A stretch of DNA of 64,000 bases from Diphasiastrum complanatum. Its lineage: Eukaryota > Streptophyta > Lycopodiopsida > Lycopodiales > Lycopodiaceae. Positions 34,801-46,551 of this stretch are shown here, piece after piece. The position numbers and the translations under genes are program-made. The stretch lies in NCBI GenBank assembly GCA_029204225.1, contig CM055104.1:52694294-52758293 (forward strand). Direction: 5' to 3'. Numbering within the stretch: the stretch's first letter is position 1; each line of letters begins with the position of its first letter. The notes under the pieces were generated by a model. It was not told where the DNA came from. It saw nothing but the letters and a program-made list of their open reading frames with translations, and searched no databases.

Positions 34801-35287
34801 TTTGGAGAATAACATGACTAAATCTCCCTCACACTTTTTGATGTACTTTCAAGGCCTATAAAACAAGTTTAGAGGACCTGATTTCAGCCTAGATTAATTA
34901 GACTTCATGACCCTATGTCAAATCTAATCAATGGCACTCAATCTTGGTAGCTTATCCTAAGATTTTCACCAAAAATTACATCAAAAGCTCACAAATTGAA
35001 TTTCTTTGGATCAAATGAATACCATGCTTTAAATGCAGGTTCAGAGATGCCCACACAAGTGGAAAGTATGGATTTGGACCCCTACCCTATCCTACTACGA
35101 GGATGACAAAGTATCAAGGTAGCTAATGAGACCAGTCTCGTTTATAGAGGAAAGACAGGATGACCCACGACTATGGCCTGACTTCTGGCTAGGGGATCCA
35201 GACATAATGGGTGCAATAGAATAAGAGGGATTAATATTGCAGGCAACTAATGAGAGTCTCAAAAGTAGAAAAAAATATATCACGATG

Positions 35288-35291
<4 letters not shown>

Positions 35292-35337
<46 letters not shown>
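35292..35337. repeat. (TC)n microsatellite, 46 bp
   Basis: 23 TC units; no coding context. Confidence 0.97.
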
Positions 35338-35340
<3 letters not shown>

Positions 35341-35446
35341 TTGTGGGCTAAAAATATAGAGCATTGTGAAACGGATGCCAAAACATTTATGTATAATGAC
35401 TCGTAGCTACAACGTCAATACCAACACATATATTGTCAGTTCACGA

Positions 35447-36469
35447 CCATTTCAAGTTCAAACAACAATGATGATTCAAATTACACCACATTGAGGAGTA
35501 GACATCAATAAGGTTCACTGGCCCCACAAGTGGCTCATACGTACCGACGGGGTGTCTCTTCTATGAAGACACTAAAGAGGAATATGAGTAAGCCCTTGGC
35601 AGTCCTTGAGTTTGACAGTTCATAGCATCGAAGAGAGAAAATGATGCTGCTACTCCGACCTCAACACTTCAAAGTGATTACATATGGACACTTGCTTGAA
35701 TCTAAATGAATCTCATGCAACCTTTTAGAGTTATTAAGTTTGAAATAGCAGACACACTTTTCTCTCTTTGATGTGGTAAACCATGAGGTTCAAGAACGTC
35801 AACGGCTTGCACACCACATGCCTCTTTGGTGTCATCATTTTTAGGCAAAATATCCAATCGGCACAGACAACTCGATTGCAGAGCCAGTTAGCCCCCTTTG
35901 CATCCTCAATGGATTTGTGTCATCATTAATATTGTTAGGTGTGTTGTTTAGGGTTTGTGGTTACTTATAGATGGAAAATTAAATTATATGTTGGTATTGT
36001 CGTCGTAGCTTTGACTCAATACCTATAAAAGGTCAGACTATGATACGGGAACCATGCACGCACACACACACACGTGAATAAATTAAGATCCTACAAATTA
36101 GAGTAGGCTGAACTAGTAAACATGAAACATAAATAAAGATACTACGATTTAGGGTAGCATGAACTAGTAATTATGAAACATAAACGAATGACATCATACT
36201 TGCATGCACACACACACATGCACATACACACTGAACCCTAAACCCTAGACACACTCGAAGAGAAAAAAAAAAAGACATAATAAAGTGCTAATCAAAACTC
36301 TCGATCCTATTCCGAAATGTCACCACATGCTCCCTCCCTACGACGTTTGGGCTTTCTTGTGGAACTTATCTTCCAATAAGAAACATTTGAACCACGTCTT
36401 TAACAAAAGAAAACAAAGGCTACACACCTTCCTAGAATTGGGAGTGTTGGTTACCTTTAACTCTTTCAT

Positions 36470-36513
<44 letters not shown>
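35447..36513 (-). repeat. About 1-kb repeat R1, copy A (inverted)
   Basis: The reverse complement of this segment matches 41450-42448 over most of its length: from CCATTTCAAGTTCAAACAAC at the outer edge to the TC/GA tract and GATCATGAAAGAGTTA at the inner edge. It carries a plant telomere-type motif (AACCCTAAACCCTAG, 36234-36248), two CA-repeat patches and a terminal (TC)n (36472-36513). It interrupts a CACTA transposase exactly after the codons for SDASITEL. It encodes nothing. Whether R1 is a mobile element in its own right is unknown. Confidence 0.8.
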
Positions 36514-36517
<4 letters not shown>

Positions 36518-36852
36518 TCCGTGATGCTCGCATCCGACCATCCATACTTAGTTTGTAAGTTCGAAAGTAACAAACAAGGTCGTAACTTTGACATTTGTCC
36601 ACACTCGTACAAAGGAGTCGATGCCAAGCCACACATCATCTCTTCTTTCCTTGTCAATGTGGCCTCGGGTGGGTTCGTGAAGAATGCATCCCTCATGTCA
36701 TCTATGTCCTCCTCGTGATCATGCGTTGTGATTGGCACATCCTCCTGTACTTTGTCTCCTTGGGACATATCTTCATGTAAGTCCATAGGTGGTTTATGTA
36801 AGGAAAGTGGTGGTTGTCGTGTGCTTGCATGTCTGAATCTTGCGGATTGCAT
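36514..36852 (-). pseudogene. CACTA transposase N-terminal fragment
   Basis: Starts MQSARFRHASTRQPPLSLHK, then DAFFTNPPEATLTRKEEMMC and GLASTPLYECGQMSKLRPCL, then NLQTKYGWSDASITEL. This matches the 62221-61949 segment of the second CACTA and is the region ahead of the TNP2 domain in plant En/Spm-like transposases (usually PLYEG....KLR..L.LLNL....GWSD). The frame then runs into Arg-Glu codons from the (GA)n of repeat R1, so it is truncated. Confidence 0.85.
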
Positions 36853-37531
36853 GGAAACATCTGGTTGAATTCTCCGATAGTCATGTGAGTGTGAGTTATC
36901 GTTCTACACAATTCAAGTGCAACAACAGTAAAAAATAACAGAATATTTCTCCAATTGTGAAGGGCGCCAAATAACATACATGGAAAGGGTGTGTGCAATC
37001 ATGTTTTTTAGCAATACAAAGTGCTTCGCAAATTAGAACTTACCGAAGAACCGACTTCGAGCCGCACAAATATTGATTCTCTCTCAATCTATCCATACAT
37101 GCGAACGTGTCATATAATAGTACGTCGCTCTCGTCGTAGTGCATGCTTACATCATGTATATGGGCATGGTATTCTATGGTATAGCCAGGCCTCTGATCCA
37201 ATATGTGATGGTCCTGCCTGATCATCTGAAGAAGAGAAACGTGAACTTGCCATTTGTATCGGTGCACCTTGACAATTGACAATGGATGGAACACAAAATC
37301 AGAAATGATCAGCAATACATAAAACAAGCTAAATGATCATTTTTGTATTCGTCTTAGTTTATGTTTATAATAACTAATTTTGAGCGAGTCATGTGCAACT
37401 AGCAATACAAGATAAATTAAACCAAGTTTTAGAATTATTCTAATTAAATCCCTACTCATTTATATTTGTGACAAGGCCAACTGCAATTTTGTGCTCATTG
37501 TTTGTGACAAGGCCAACTACAATCTTGTGAA

Positions 37532-37632
37532 GAGCGAGGCTAGCCATGTAATGATGCATATAGGCATGGATCGGATTTCGCCTAGATATGCAAACCATGC
37601 CTATGTGCATCATTACATGGCTAGCCTCGCTC
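37532..37632. repeat. Hairpin with 38-bp arms
   Basis: 37532-37569 pairs with 37595-37632 with one mismatch, leaving a loop of 25 bases. The arms contain GAGCGAGGCTAGCCATG. A single, diverged arm occurs at about 62824-62862 in the second CACTA and a further diverged one near 38008-38025. It lies in the 5' non-coding part of CACTA element 1. Confidence 0.9.
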
Positions 37633-38250
37633 ATTAGTTCTCCCAAATCAATGAAAACTAAGATTTGCATACTATTCTTCTTCTATATCCAGTTGAGAGG
37701 GTCAAGGTTAAGGTGTTTTTTATCAAAATGCCTAAACATCCAAATTCTTAAAGATTCTTTCTACACTAAAGGTCATATGTTATCATCTAGTCACCATGTG
37801 TCATTGACAAAGTATGACATGATATCTCACAACATGAAAATGGTGTTACGCTCATATGGTTAGAAGTCATTCATGTATATGATGGTGATTTATGGCAATT
37901 CAACCAAGCGTCTCGATGTATAGATTCAAAATAGGTCTAAATCTCTCATTGCTTGGAGCAAGGCCAACTGTAATCTTGTCATGATATCCAAGCCTATGTG
38001 TTTCATTACATGGTTGGCCTCCAATACTTTTAAACTAATGAAAACAATAGGGATCTGCATCATAAGAATCTAATTTTGTACAACCAATTGCAAAAGAGTA
38101 CGTCATTGAGGAGTTCGTGTTTTTGATCAATTCTTTTTTGCTTTTAGATCTTTCTACGTAGGCCTTTATTACAATCAAAGTTCTCACCAGTTTCATTACT
38201 ATACTTATATATTGTGGGTTTTCCCGATTACTAGAAATAGGTACGGACAT

Positions 38251-40698
38251 ATGTAAATGGATCCCTTGGAAAATTACTATATTGCATAGTCACTACTTTT
38301 GAAAAAAGTCAAATTTCAGAACTTTGGGTAGTTGGATGCCCAAGAATAGTGGTTGGATGCCAAATACGTCGATGGTTGGACACATATGACATCCTTTAAC
38401 CAGATGAATACAATTTAGCAAATAAAAAATTGTGTCGTTCAGTGTACTATATATTCTTTGACAAGGCTTGGAAATATAATGACTGACAATATTTGATAAT
38501 TGTGTGATTTTAAAATGCAACAACTTTGAGTTGATCTTAGTATTTAGTGAAGGCCTTGGAATACACCTCAAAATAGCCCTCAGAATATTGAAGCTAATGT
38601 GAGGTGTATACCGAGGGTCAACAGATTCTTGCAAATTTCCAAAAGACTGACCATTGTCGCGACATTTTCGAAGAGAGAAGAGGAGTGGGTGATGGTATCA
38701 AGGGACGTATCTGCCGCCTTTGTCCTCTCCCTTGTTTGTTGATCCTTCCTCACTCTCCTTATTCTCCTCACATTCGAATGCTCCTCTTGCCCTTGCTTCT
38801 CTTGCTATTGCTCTTTGCTTCCTCCTCTTGCAGTTTGTTTGTTCCTCTTGCTCTTCCTCTTTGCTTACTCCTTGCAAAATCAAATGTGGTGAGCTCAAGG
38901 AAAAAAGGAAATTTAAAGTGGAGGATGCAAGTTTTTTGATTGTTGGATGAAAGATGATCTCTCTCTCTCTCTCTCTCTATCTTTTTTTCTCACTCTCTCT
39001 TTCTCTTACATCATAGTGTCCATCTCAATGTGATTGCAGTTTGGTTTTATTGACTCCACATTTTTTATGGAGGTTTATTTTGAGGCAAAGGAGTCGGTGG
39101 ATTCACAAGAGTTTTTAAAGGTAACAGACAGGTCGGAAAGGTCATCGGAATAGGTGGATTTGTAGTATTGCAGCTATTCCGAAGGCTTAAGTTATATTAG
39201 CGTAGATCCATGTGAGGGATGAGGAGGGTACTGTAGATCTAGAGTTGAGGGTACTATAGATCCAAAGTTTTTTGTTGCAGATCTAGACTTTTAGAGGGTC
39301 GGAATGCCTATCGAAATATGAGGATATGTGGGGTTTGTTAAATCAGCGCCTATTTCGATGGATGTTCCGATGCCAAATCCTTATTCATCAACTGGATATC
39401 TAGTTTTTTGGTGCATATACAAGATTTCATATGGATCTTTGTTATTCTTTGTGTAAAATTGGTTTGTTACAATTATTTTTGTGGTAATAAACTTAACAAA
39501 CTATAGTACTGGTTTTTGTTTTGCAGGTTTTATTGTTGGTTATTGGGCCGATCACCGTCATAGCATTTGAGACAGAAATTCTGTAGCAGATCCCAGAGAT
39601 ACTTCAGGGTCAGAATGGAAGTCCGAATACACCATGCCGTTTTTAATTATATACTACTGTCTATTTTGATGTCTGTTCCGACTTCCCCTTATATGTTTTT
39701 TGAGCTTTCAAACGACAGATCTGTGAATTTTATGATACATTTGTGAAGCTTAGTTGTTTTTGAGCAGAATTTTCAATTGTGATGAGTAGTTCTGTAATTT
39801 ACCCATGAGACAATAGTTGTATGAGTTTTTGTTATGAAATTGTTTTGCAGATTTGTATGCTGATGTTTTTAGCTCTAACACCATCCAAGTAGCTAACTAA
39901 CACAATTATAGCAGTTCCAGGTACTTGTACAATTTTGTAGCAGTTTGTCTCCTATTTTTTTATTGTAGATCCACATTTTGCAGTGTAGGACTACATTCAA
40001 TTTTATTTACATTAGGATTTATGAAAATAGATCTACACATCTTAGAAACAAATCCCTACATTTATTGATAAATTTGTTGATAATGGGTAGATCTATCAAC
40101 TGGGGTGGAAAGCAGTGGAGGTCAGAACAAACCTTGGAATATGTGGATCTATTTAAGACAGCATACCATCTCTTATTTTGGGGTGCATTCTGACCTCTTC
40201 TCATACATTTTTACATTTCATAAATAGATTATATGCTAGATATCTCATAAATGCTAGATTATATACCTCTGCTTAAAATTTTTTACATAAATGTTTGTCT
40301 CCTATTTTTGTTGTAGATGCACATTTTGTAGTGTAGGACTACGTTCAATTTTATTTTACATTAGGATTTATGAATATATCAACACATTTTAGAAACAAAT
40401 CTTTACTTTTAGAAAATATTTTAATGAACCCGCTGGTGAACTCCATAGTTGGCCTAAGAAAATAATTGATCCCCACTCTTAACAATTACGTTTGTCCTTC
40501 AAGTATAGACTAACCAATAATAAACCACCATTATTTGATTTTAGAGCCTTGATAGTTTTGTTGAGCTAGTTTTTTAACATGTATTTGAAGTGAAAAACAC
40601 AAGTTTGAACCAAGTTATACAAAAGTTTCAATTACTTTCGCACATTACATAAAAACCGCCATTAAATGAATCCAAAAAACAATCAAATGCAAAGAGTT

Positions 40699-40700
<2 letters not shown>
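38251..40700. other. AT-rich interval without a recognised gene
   Basis: A Leu/Ser-rich frame at 38604-38939 is produced by a TC-rich stretch and is not convincing. A (CT)n patch lies at 38958-38979. A direct repeat of about 120 bp (39946-40070 and 40294-40415), beginning TTTGTCTCCTATTTTT and including GTGTAGGACTAC, is the only other structure, and could be a short LTR pair or a segmental duplication. Confidence 0.45.

Positions 40701-40776
<76 letters not shown>
40701..40776. repeat. Compound (GT)15(GA)23 microsatellite
   Basis: GT units at 40701-40730 run directly into GA units at 40731-40776, at the start of R1 copy B. Confidence 0.97.
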
Positions 40777-40778
<2 letters not shown>

Positions 40779-41166
40779 ATGAAAGAGTTAAAGGTAACCA
40801 ACACTCTCAATTCTAGGAAGGTGTGTAGCCCTTGTTTTCCTTTAATAAAGGCGTGGTTCAAATTTTTTTTGTTAGACAATGAGTTTCACAAGAAAGCCAA
40901 ACGCCACAGGAAGGGAGCATGTGGTGGCATTTTGGAATAGAATATAATCGTACGGTTTGGGAGTTTTGATTAGCACTCTATTATGTTCTCTTTTTTTTTC
41001 TCTTCGTGTGTGTACGATAAGTTTCACAAGAAAGCCCAATGCCCTAGGAAGGGAGCATGTTGTGACATTCTGGAATAAGATATAATTGTACGGTTCGGGA
41101 GTTTCAATTAGCACTCTACAATGTTCTTTTTTTTTCCTCTTCGTGTGTGTTTAGGTTTTAGGGTTT

Positions 41167-41223
<57 letters not shown>

Positions 41224-41445
41224 ATGTGCATGTGCATATAAGTATGATGTCATTCATTTATGTTTCATGATTACTAGTTCATGCTACCCTAATTTGTAGT
41301 ATCTTGATTTATATTTCATGCTTACTAGTTCATGCTACTCTAATTTGTAGGATCTTACTCGATTCCTGTTACTTTAATTTGTAGGATCATAATTTATGTG
41401 TTATGTATTAGTTATGTTTCATGCTTAGAGATAGAAAGCGAGGGT

Positions 41446-41449
<4 letters not shown>
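40731..41449 (+). repeat. R1 copy B, shortened, with internal duplication
   Basis: Starts with (GA)n then GATCATGAAAGAGTTAAAGG as in copy C. A 138-bp segment beginning AGTTTCACAAGAAAGCC is duplicated inside (about 40880 and 41019). A telomere-type stretch TTTTAGGGTTTAGGG and a (GT)n tract of about 48 bp (41170-41217) follow. It stops short of the outer half found in copies A and C and abuts copy C. Confidence 0.8.
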
Positions 41450-41503
<54 letters not shown>

Positions 41504-42448
41504 ATGAAAGAGTTAGAGGTAACCAATACTTCTAATTCTAGGAAGGTGTGTAGCCCTTGTTTTCTTCCGTTAATGGTGTGGTTCAAATGTTTCTTGTTGA
41601 ATGATAAGTTCCACAAGAAAGCTCAAACGCCATAGAGAGGGAGCATGTGGTGACATTCTGGAATAAGATATAATCATACGGTTCGGGAGTTTTGATTAGC
41701 ACTCTACTATGTTCTTTCTTTTTGTTCTTTTCGTGTGTGTTTAGGTTTTAGGATTTAGGGTGGGTGTGTGTGTGTGCGTGTAAGTATGATGTCATTCGTT
41801 TATGTTTCATGATTACTAGTTCATGAAACCCCTGTTCGTAGTATCTTAAATTAATGTTTCATACTTACTAGTTCATACTACTCTAATTTGTAGGATCTAC
41901 CAACATATAAATTAATTTTCCATCTATAATTAACCACAAACCATAATCCTAACAATATTAATAATGACAAAAATCCATTGATGATGCAAAGGGGGCTAAC
42001 TGGCGCCGCGATCGAGTTGTCTGTGCCAATTGGATATTTCGCCTAGAAATGATAACACCAAAGAGGCATGTAGTGTGCAGGTCATTGACGTTCTTGAACC
42101 TCGTGATTCACCACATCGAAGAGAGAAAAGTGTGTTTGCTACTTCAAACTCAATAACTCTAAAAGGTTGCATGAGGTTCATTTGGATTCAAACAAGTGTC
42201 CACATGTAATCACTTTAAAGTATTGAGTTCTAAGTAGCAACATCCTTTTCTCTCTTTGATGCTACGAACCGTCACAGACTCAAGGACTGTCAAGGCCTAA
42301 CACATAATATTTCTCTTTAGTGTCTTCATAGTAGACACATTCCCTCGTTACGTACGAGTCACTTGTGGGGCCAGTGAGCCTCTTATTGAAGTCTTCTCCT
42401 CAATGTGGTTTAATTTGGGTCATCATTGTTGTTTGAACTTGAAATGGT
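41450..42448 (+). repeat. R1 copy C, direct to B and inverted to A
   Basis: Starts with (GA)n (41450-41500), carries TTTTAGGATTTAGGG, and runs to GAACTTGAAATGG near 42447, where similarity with copy A (inverted) ends. With copy A it forms arms of about 1 kb separated by about 4.9 kb. Confidence 0.8.
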
Positions 42449-42483
42449 TCTCAAAACGAAATTACACTGTACATATAGCTCTT

Positions 42484-42572
42484 CACTAAGGCAACCCATG
42501 CATGGCCCAGGTTGCCGTTGACGGGATGCGTGTCCCGTCGACTCGCCAGTTGGCCTCGTGGCGAGGCCAACT
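42484..42572. other. CACTA-like terminus followed by three consecutive hairpins
   Basis: CACTAAGGCAACC at 42484 is followed by three palindromes: GGCAACC/GGTTGCC (42490-42516), GACGGGA/TCCCGTC (42520-42539) and AGTTGGCCTCG/CGAGGCCAACT (42548-42572). Hairpin-rich, GC-rich subterminal DNA is typical of CACTA ends, but no opposite end with TAGTG was found. GC content is clearly above that of the neighbours. Confidence 0.45.
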
Positions 42573-42690
42573 GATCCTTATCTACTGATAGGACCCACAA
42601 TGCAATAACACAATGATTCTACTTCAATTCTAACTCTCTCCCTTACAGTAGAGTCAACTTTTTTATACAGTCATATACATAGCTTTAAAG

Positions 42691-43170
42691 TCAACAAACT
42701 TTAAGTATAGAAAGCTTTGATCTAAACTTATCAAACTTTTCTCTAACAAGTGGCTTAGTGAAAATATCAGCTAGTTGTTCGTCCATACTACAATGAACAA
42801 CACAAATTTCACGACTCAGTAGCCTCTCACGTATAAAGTGATACTGAATCTCAATGTGTTTGATTTTCGCATGGAACACTGGATTCTTTGCTTGCTGAAT
42901 GCCACTCTGACTGTCGCTATGTATAGTTGTGGGATTTTTCTGTTTTATGACAACTTCATCCAATATTTGCCTCAACCATATAGCTTCTCGTGCTACACTA
43001 CACATTGTCTTATACTCTACTTCTTTTGTAGATAAAACAACTGTACTTTGCTTTTTACTAGAACAAGAAAAGCAACTGCCACAAAGCTGGAATGCATATC
43101 ATGTGCTGGATCTACGATCATCATAGTCACCTCCCCAATCCGCATCCACATAGCCACATAACTCACTTTG
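42691..43170 (-). pseudogene. copia RNase H, 3' end of pol (element D)
   Basis: The 104-residue open piece reads SVAREAIWLRQILDEVV, TIHSDSQSGIQQAKNPVFHA, KIKHIEIQYHFIRERLLS and EQLADIFTKPLVREKFDKF: the copia RNase H end. Upstream across a TGA are YVDADWGGDYDDRRSST and KKQSTVVLSTKEVEYKTM in line. It is likely the 3' part of the same element as the integrase at 45840-46500, since both run on the minus strand in the right order; RT between them is lost. Confidence 0.85.
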
Positions 43171-43194
43171 TCTATTTTGGTGAAGGTTTGCTAT

Positions 43195-43548
43195 TTTTAC
43201 CTGATTTCTTGATTTCTTGTTTTTCTATGCTAATTTGATATTCAAGAATGGATTAGATGTTTACATGCTAAGATTGGCACATGACAATTTTGGTATCATG
43301 GCCAAAAATAAATAATTTTGCTATCCAATTTTGGAAATATATATTTATTTTTATATTTATTTTGGTTGTAAGGCCCAATTTAGTTGAATAAAGCTCCAAA
43401 CTTATATTAGAGGCACAAAGGCCCTCTATAAATAATTGAGGTCTTTTAAATTTTTTTTTGACTAGTTTCCTTGATTTCTCGTTTTTCCATGTTAATTTGA
43501 TGTTCAAGAATGGATTAGATGTTTGAATGCTAAAATCAGCACATGACA
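43195..43548 (+). repeat. Two partial LTRs of the 1397-1958 family
   Basis: 43195-43286 and 43370-43548 both end in ...GCACATGACA or AGCACATGACA after GAATGGATTAGATGTTT. The second also carries GTAAGGCCCAA ... TATTAGAGGCACAAA ... CTATAAATAATTGAGGTC, in the same order as 1555-1630. They are 3' parts of LTRs joined to each other, without internal domain. Confidence 0.75.
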
Positions 43549-44214
43549 TTTTTGCTATTAGGGCATTAGATCATTTCCCAATCAAATTTGGTGATTTTCT
43601 TCAAGTTTGGTAGAGTTTCTTTCCACTAGTTTCTTTGTTTCTCAATTTCCAAAATGTTTTGATTCAATTTCTAACTTATTAATCTTTATTTTCTTTTTGT
43701 GATTTCTTATGATCAGTATTTCTTTCTCCTAGCTTTAGGAGATATTAATTTTTCTTGATTTGGAGATATAGCTATCTATTATTATTTTTGGCTATACTTT
43801 TGGCCGATTTTATTGGCTACAAATTTATAGATTTGTGGATTTGAGTTTTATCTTGAATATGAGCCAATTTTCAGCCAATTTGGTGAAAATTTGACAAAGA
43901 TATGCAAGTTCTTGTGAAAGTGGTTCAATCTTGGGTTTGGTAGGATTTTTGAAAGAAAAGCACTTCAGCCTTTCATTTCTGAAGTTTTGTTTCTTTGCAA
44001 AAAAAAATTGTGTTTGTTATTTTGAAGGTTTTGTTGTATATAAAAAAAACACTTGCCCTAGTGGCTGCACCCCAGAACGCTCGCTAGCTGGTTATTGTGG
44101 CACTTTTATTTTTTGTTATTTTTTATTTATTTCTTTAAATAAACTAAAAAACATTTTTCCAAAAGGCTCGTTCCCCTTTCTCGAAATAGCTCACCTTCCA
44201 TCTGTTCCCCCCAT

Positions 44215-44258
<44 letters not shown>

Positions 44259-44437
44259 GAATGCTATTTGGTCATGATACTCCTTGTGCTACCTTCGGAC
44301 AAGGTAAAAAAAGAAAATTTCTTAACCCCTACTATGGTTTTTTCTCGATGACTCCGACCAAGTGAATACGGCCAACTCGATTGGTGACACATACATAACT
44401 CCAACAACAATAATCTTGTCAAGAGTTTTTTTTTTTT

Positions 44438-44468
<31 letters not shown>

Positions 44469-45839
44469 GGTTATTGGGAGACATAGTAACTTGCCCTACA
44501 AGTTTGTGATTAACGGAGAGTTTTGAATCCAACGATGGGCATCATAGTCCATAGAGTGCCTTGTGTTAGCTTGAAGAAACTATAAAGGAGTGAATGGAGC
44601 AACGATGGACTCCTCCTCTCTCTTATGCATTTTCCTTTCTCTCTCTCTTTTGTATGCAATTTACTATGAGCAAACAAGCTCATTCACAGCCCACAGTGGA
44701 GTGTTGGTCCATAAGAAAGTAATTTGACTTTTGGAGCTTTGGTATATTATTTTTCAGGCATGCAAGAGGCCGTTGGGTAGTGATCTACTTCCAGTTTGAT
44801 TGTATACTCTTCAAAAGTGGTTTTTGATATTTTTCAGGCATGCAAGAGGCCGTTGGCCAGCGATCTATCTCCAGTTTGATTGTATACTCTTCAAAAGTGG
44901 TTTTTGATATGCATTTTAGGGTTTTCAAGGTTTATTATTGAATATAGAATAAAAAAGAGCAGTTCCTATGAACAAACGTAGGAGCCAGTGAAGGATTGTT
45001 GGTCCACAATAGAAATGCACCCATATATATGACTTTCTCGTAGTTTTCGCAAAAGTCGAGTTCAAGAGGGAGTGTGAACTACAAACCTTGTCATAGTTTT
45101 TGCACTTTTCACAGAAGTCGAGTTCAACAGGGAGTGTGAATTGCAAGCTTTCTCGCACTTTTCACACCTTTTGCACCAGACAGGTTCAAGAGGGAGTTTG
45201 AAATTTAGTCCCCTTCAGATTTTTCGCAGAAGCATAGGGGCCATTTGCTATAGACATTGGGCTGGTGCCCCAACGGTTTTGGGCAGAAAACCCTTATCAA
45301 AGGTAGGTGTATGTTGTAAAATAGTATGGTTTCAAGCTCAACTCATTGCAAATTACAACATGTTCTACTATTTATGAAATTATGAAGCTCCATATCATTG
45401 AATGAAGCATAACAAGATCACTACCTATTCGAATGTAATATGTTGTCCTTGATTGTTACAATCAATAGACGAGGGACCTAGGGAAATTGCATATAGTACC
45501 ATATGGGTTATTATGGTGTTAACATAATATATTGCTCTTCGATACTAATACTAGAAGGATTTGCGGCTTATCACGTTAGAAAGACGATCATGACTACCTC
45601 TCAAAAAGAATCGTCAGCACATATTCAAGTATTATACTGTACATACCCCTTGACGCATATGCTACTATATTCACAATTTTAAGAGTTGGTTGGGTACTAA
45701 TAAACTGAAAATACTTAGTTTGCTCTTAAGCATTATTTAGGTCTTTCAACCTAATGCTACTCTTTGCTTTAAATTTGATATTGAAAAAACCATCTTCAAA
45801 TTAGCATAACAAAAATTAAGGTTTCTACATTGGAATAAA
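43549..45839. other. Interval without genes; low-complexity and short tandem repeats
   Basis: Contents: a (TC)n tract (44216-44256), a T22 run followed directly by G23 (44426-44470), an 80-bp tandem duplication (44751-44910, unit starting TTTTCAGGCATGCAAGAGGC), and degenerate 60-70 bp repeats around AGTCGAGTTCAAGAGGGAGT (45050-45200). The plus frame at 43931-44260 has no recognised domain. Confidence 0.6.
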
Positions 45840-46500
45840 TAATAGTGATCGATTTATATCTAATGTTTGGACTCTGAGAACCTCCTACCAAACAATAATT
45901 CAAAAGGAGTTGTTCCATCCAGTACCATACTTGGCCATCTATTGCATAGAAAATTAGCACACAACAAAGCTTGATCTCAAAAGGATTTAGGAAGATTAGC
46001 ACCTAACCTCATGGCTTTGGCTCCTTCACATAAAGTTCTATTCTTCTTCTTGGCCACTCCATTGTGTTGTGGTGTCGTTGGGCTTGTGTACTCCCTCTTG
46101 ATCCCATGCTCTTCACAAGAGGCCTTGAACTTGGTAGATATGTACTCTCCACCATTGTCACTCCTCAAGCAGTTGGTCTTTGTGGAAAATTGAACCTCTC
46201 TTGCAATATTGAATGTGACAAAGACATCAAACACCTCATCTTTGTTTTTTTAGTAGACAGACCCAACAAAATATAGTAAAATCATCAATGAATGTAACAT
46301 ACATCTTGGCTTTAGTGATCTTTTTTAGGGTTGCCAATTGTAGATAAACCATGAATATCTGAATGCACAAGATGGAAAAGATTACTTGATCTTTGTGAAG
46401 ATTAGTAAAATTATATCTTCCTATCTCGAGTTTTGGGGCCATGCCTATCTTATTTCCATTGTATATTTTATTGTACATAAAGGTATGTGAATTGAGCACA
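45840..46500 (-). pseudogene. copia integrase core fragment (element D)
   Basis: A piece at 46499-46236 contains KMYVTFIDDFTIFCWVCLLK (first catalytic Asp). After a frameshift, 46234-45977 contains NCLRSDNGGEYISTKFK (second Asp) and TTPQHNGVAKKKNRTL. The latter should read AE at the catalytic Glu; here it is Lys. Further left, NRWPSMVLDGTTP-like residues remain in shifted frames. It is probably the integrase of the same copia element as 42691-43170. Confidence 0.85.
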
Positions 46501-46551
46501 TAACCTTCTAGAATAGGTCGAGTTTGAGTTAGGTAGGTTCAATCTTGATGT

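Larger units (their letters stand above)
36514..38250 (-). mobile_element. CACTA element 1, 5' half
   Basis: The region corresponds piece by piece to the second CACTA at 61.88-62.96 kb: coding N-terminus (36852-36514), upstream segment 37330-37040, and far 5' sequence with ATTGTGGGTTTTCCCG ... AAATAGGTACGGAC (about 38210) matching 62885-62920. The element is cut at 36513 by repeat R1, so the TNP2 core is absent. A 101-bp hairpin (37532-37632) lies in its 5' non-coding part. The exact CACTA terminus was not located. Confidence 0.75.

Noticed and set aside
36234-36248. Chromosome-end telomere
   Set aside because: Only two to three TTTAGGG/CCCTAAA units occur, embedded in a dispersed repeat with the same motif at 41.15 and 41.74 kb.
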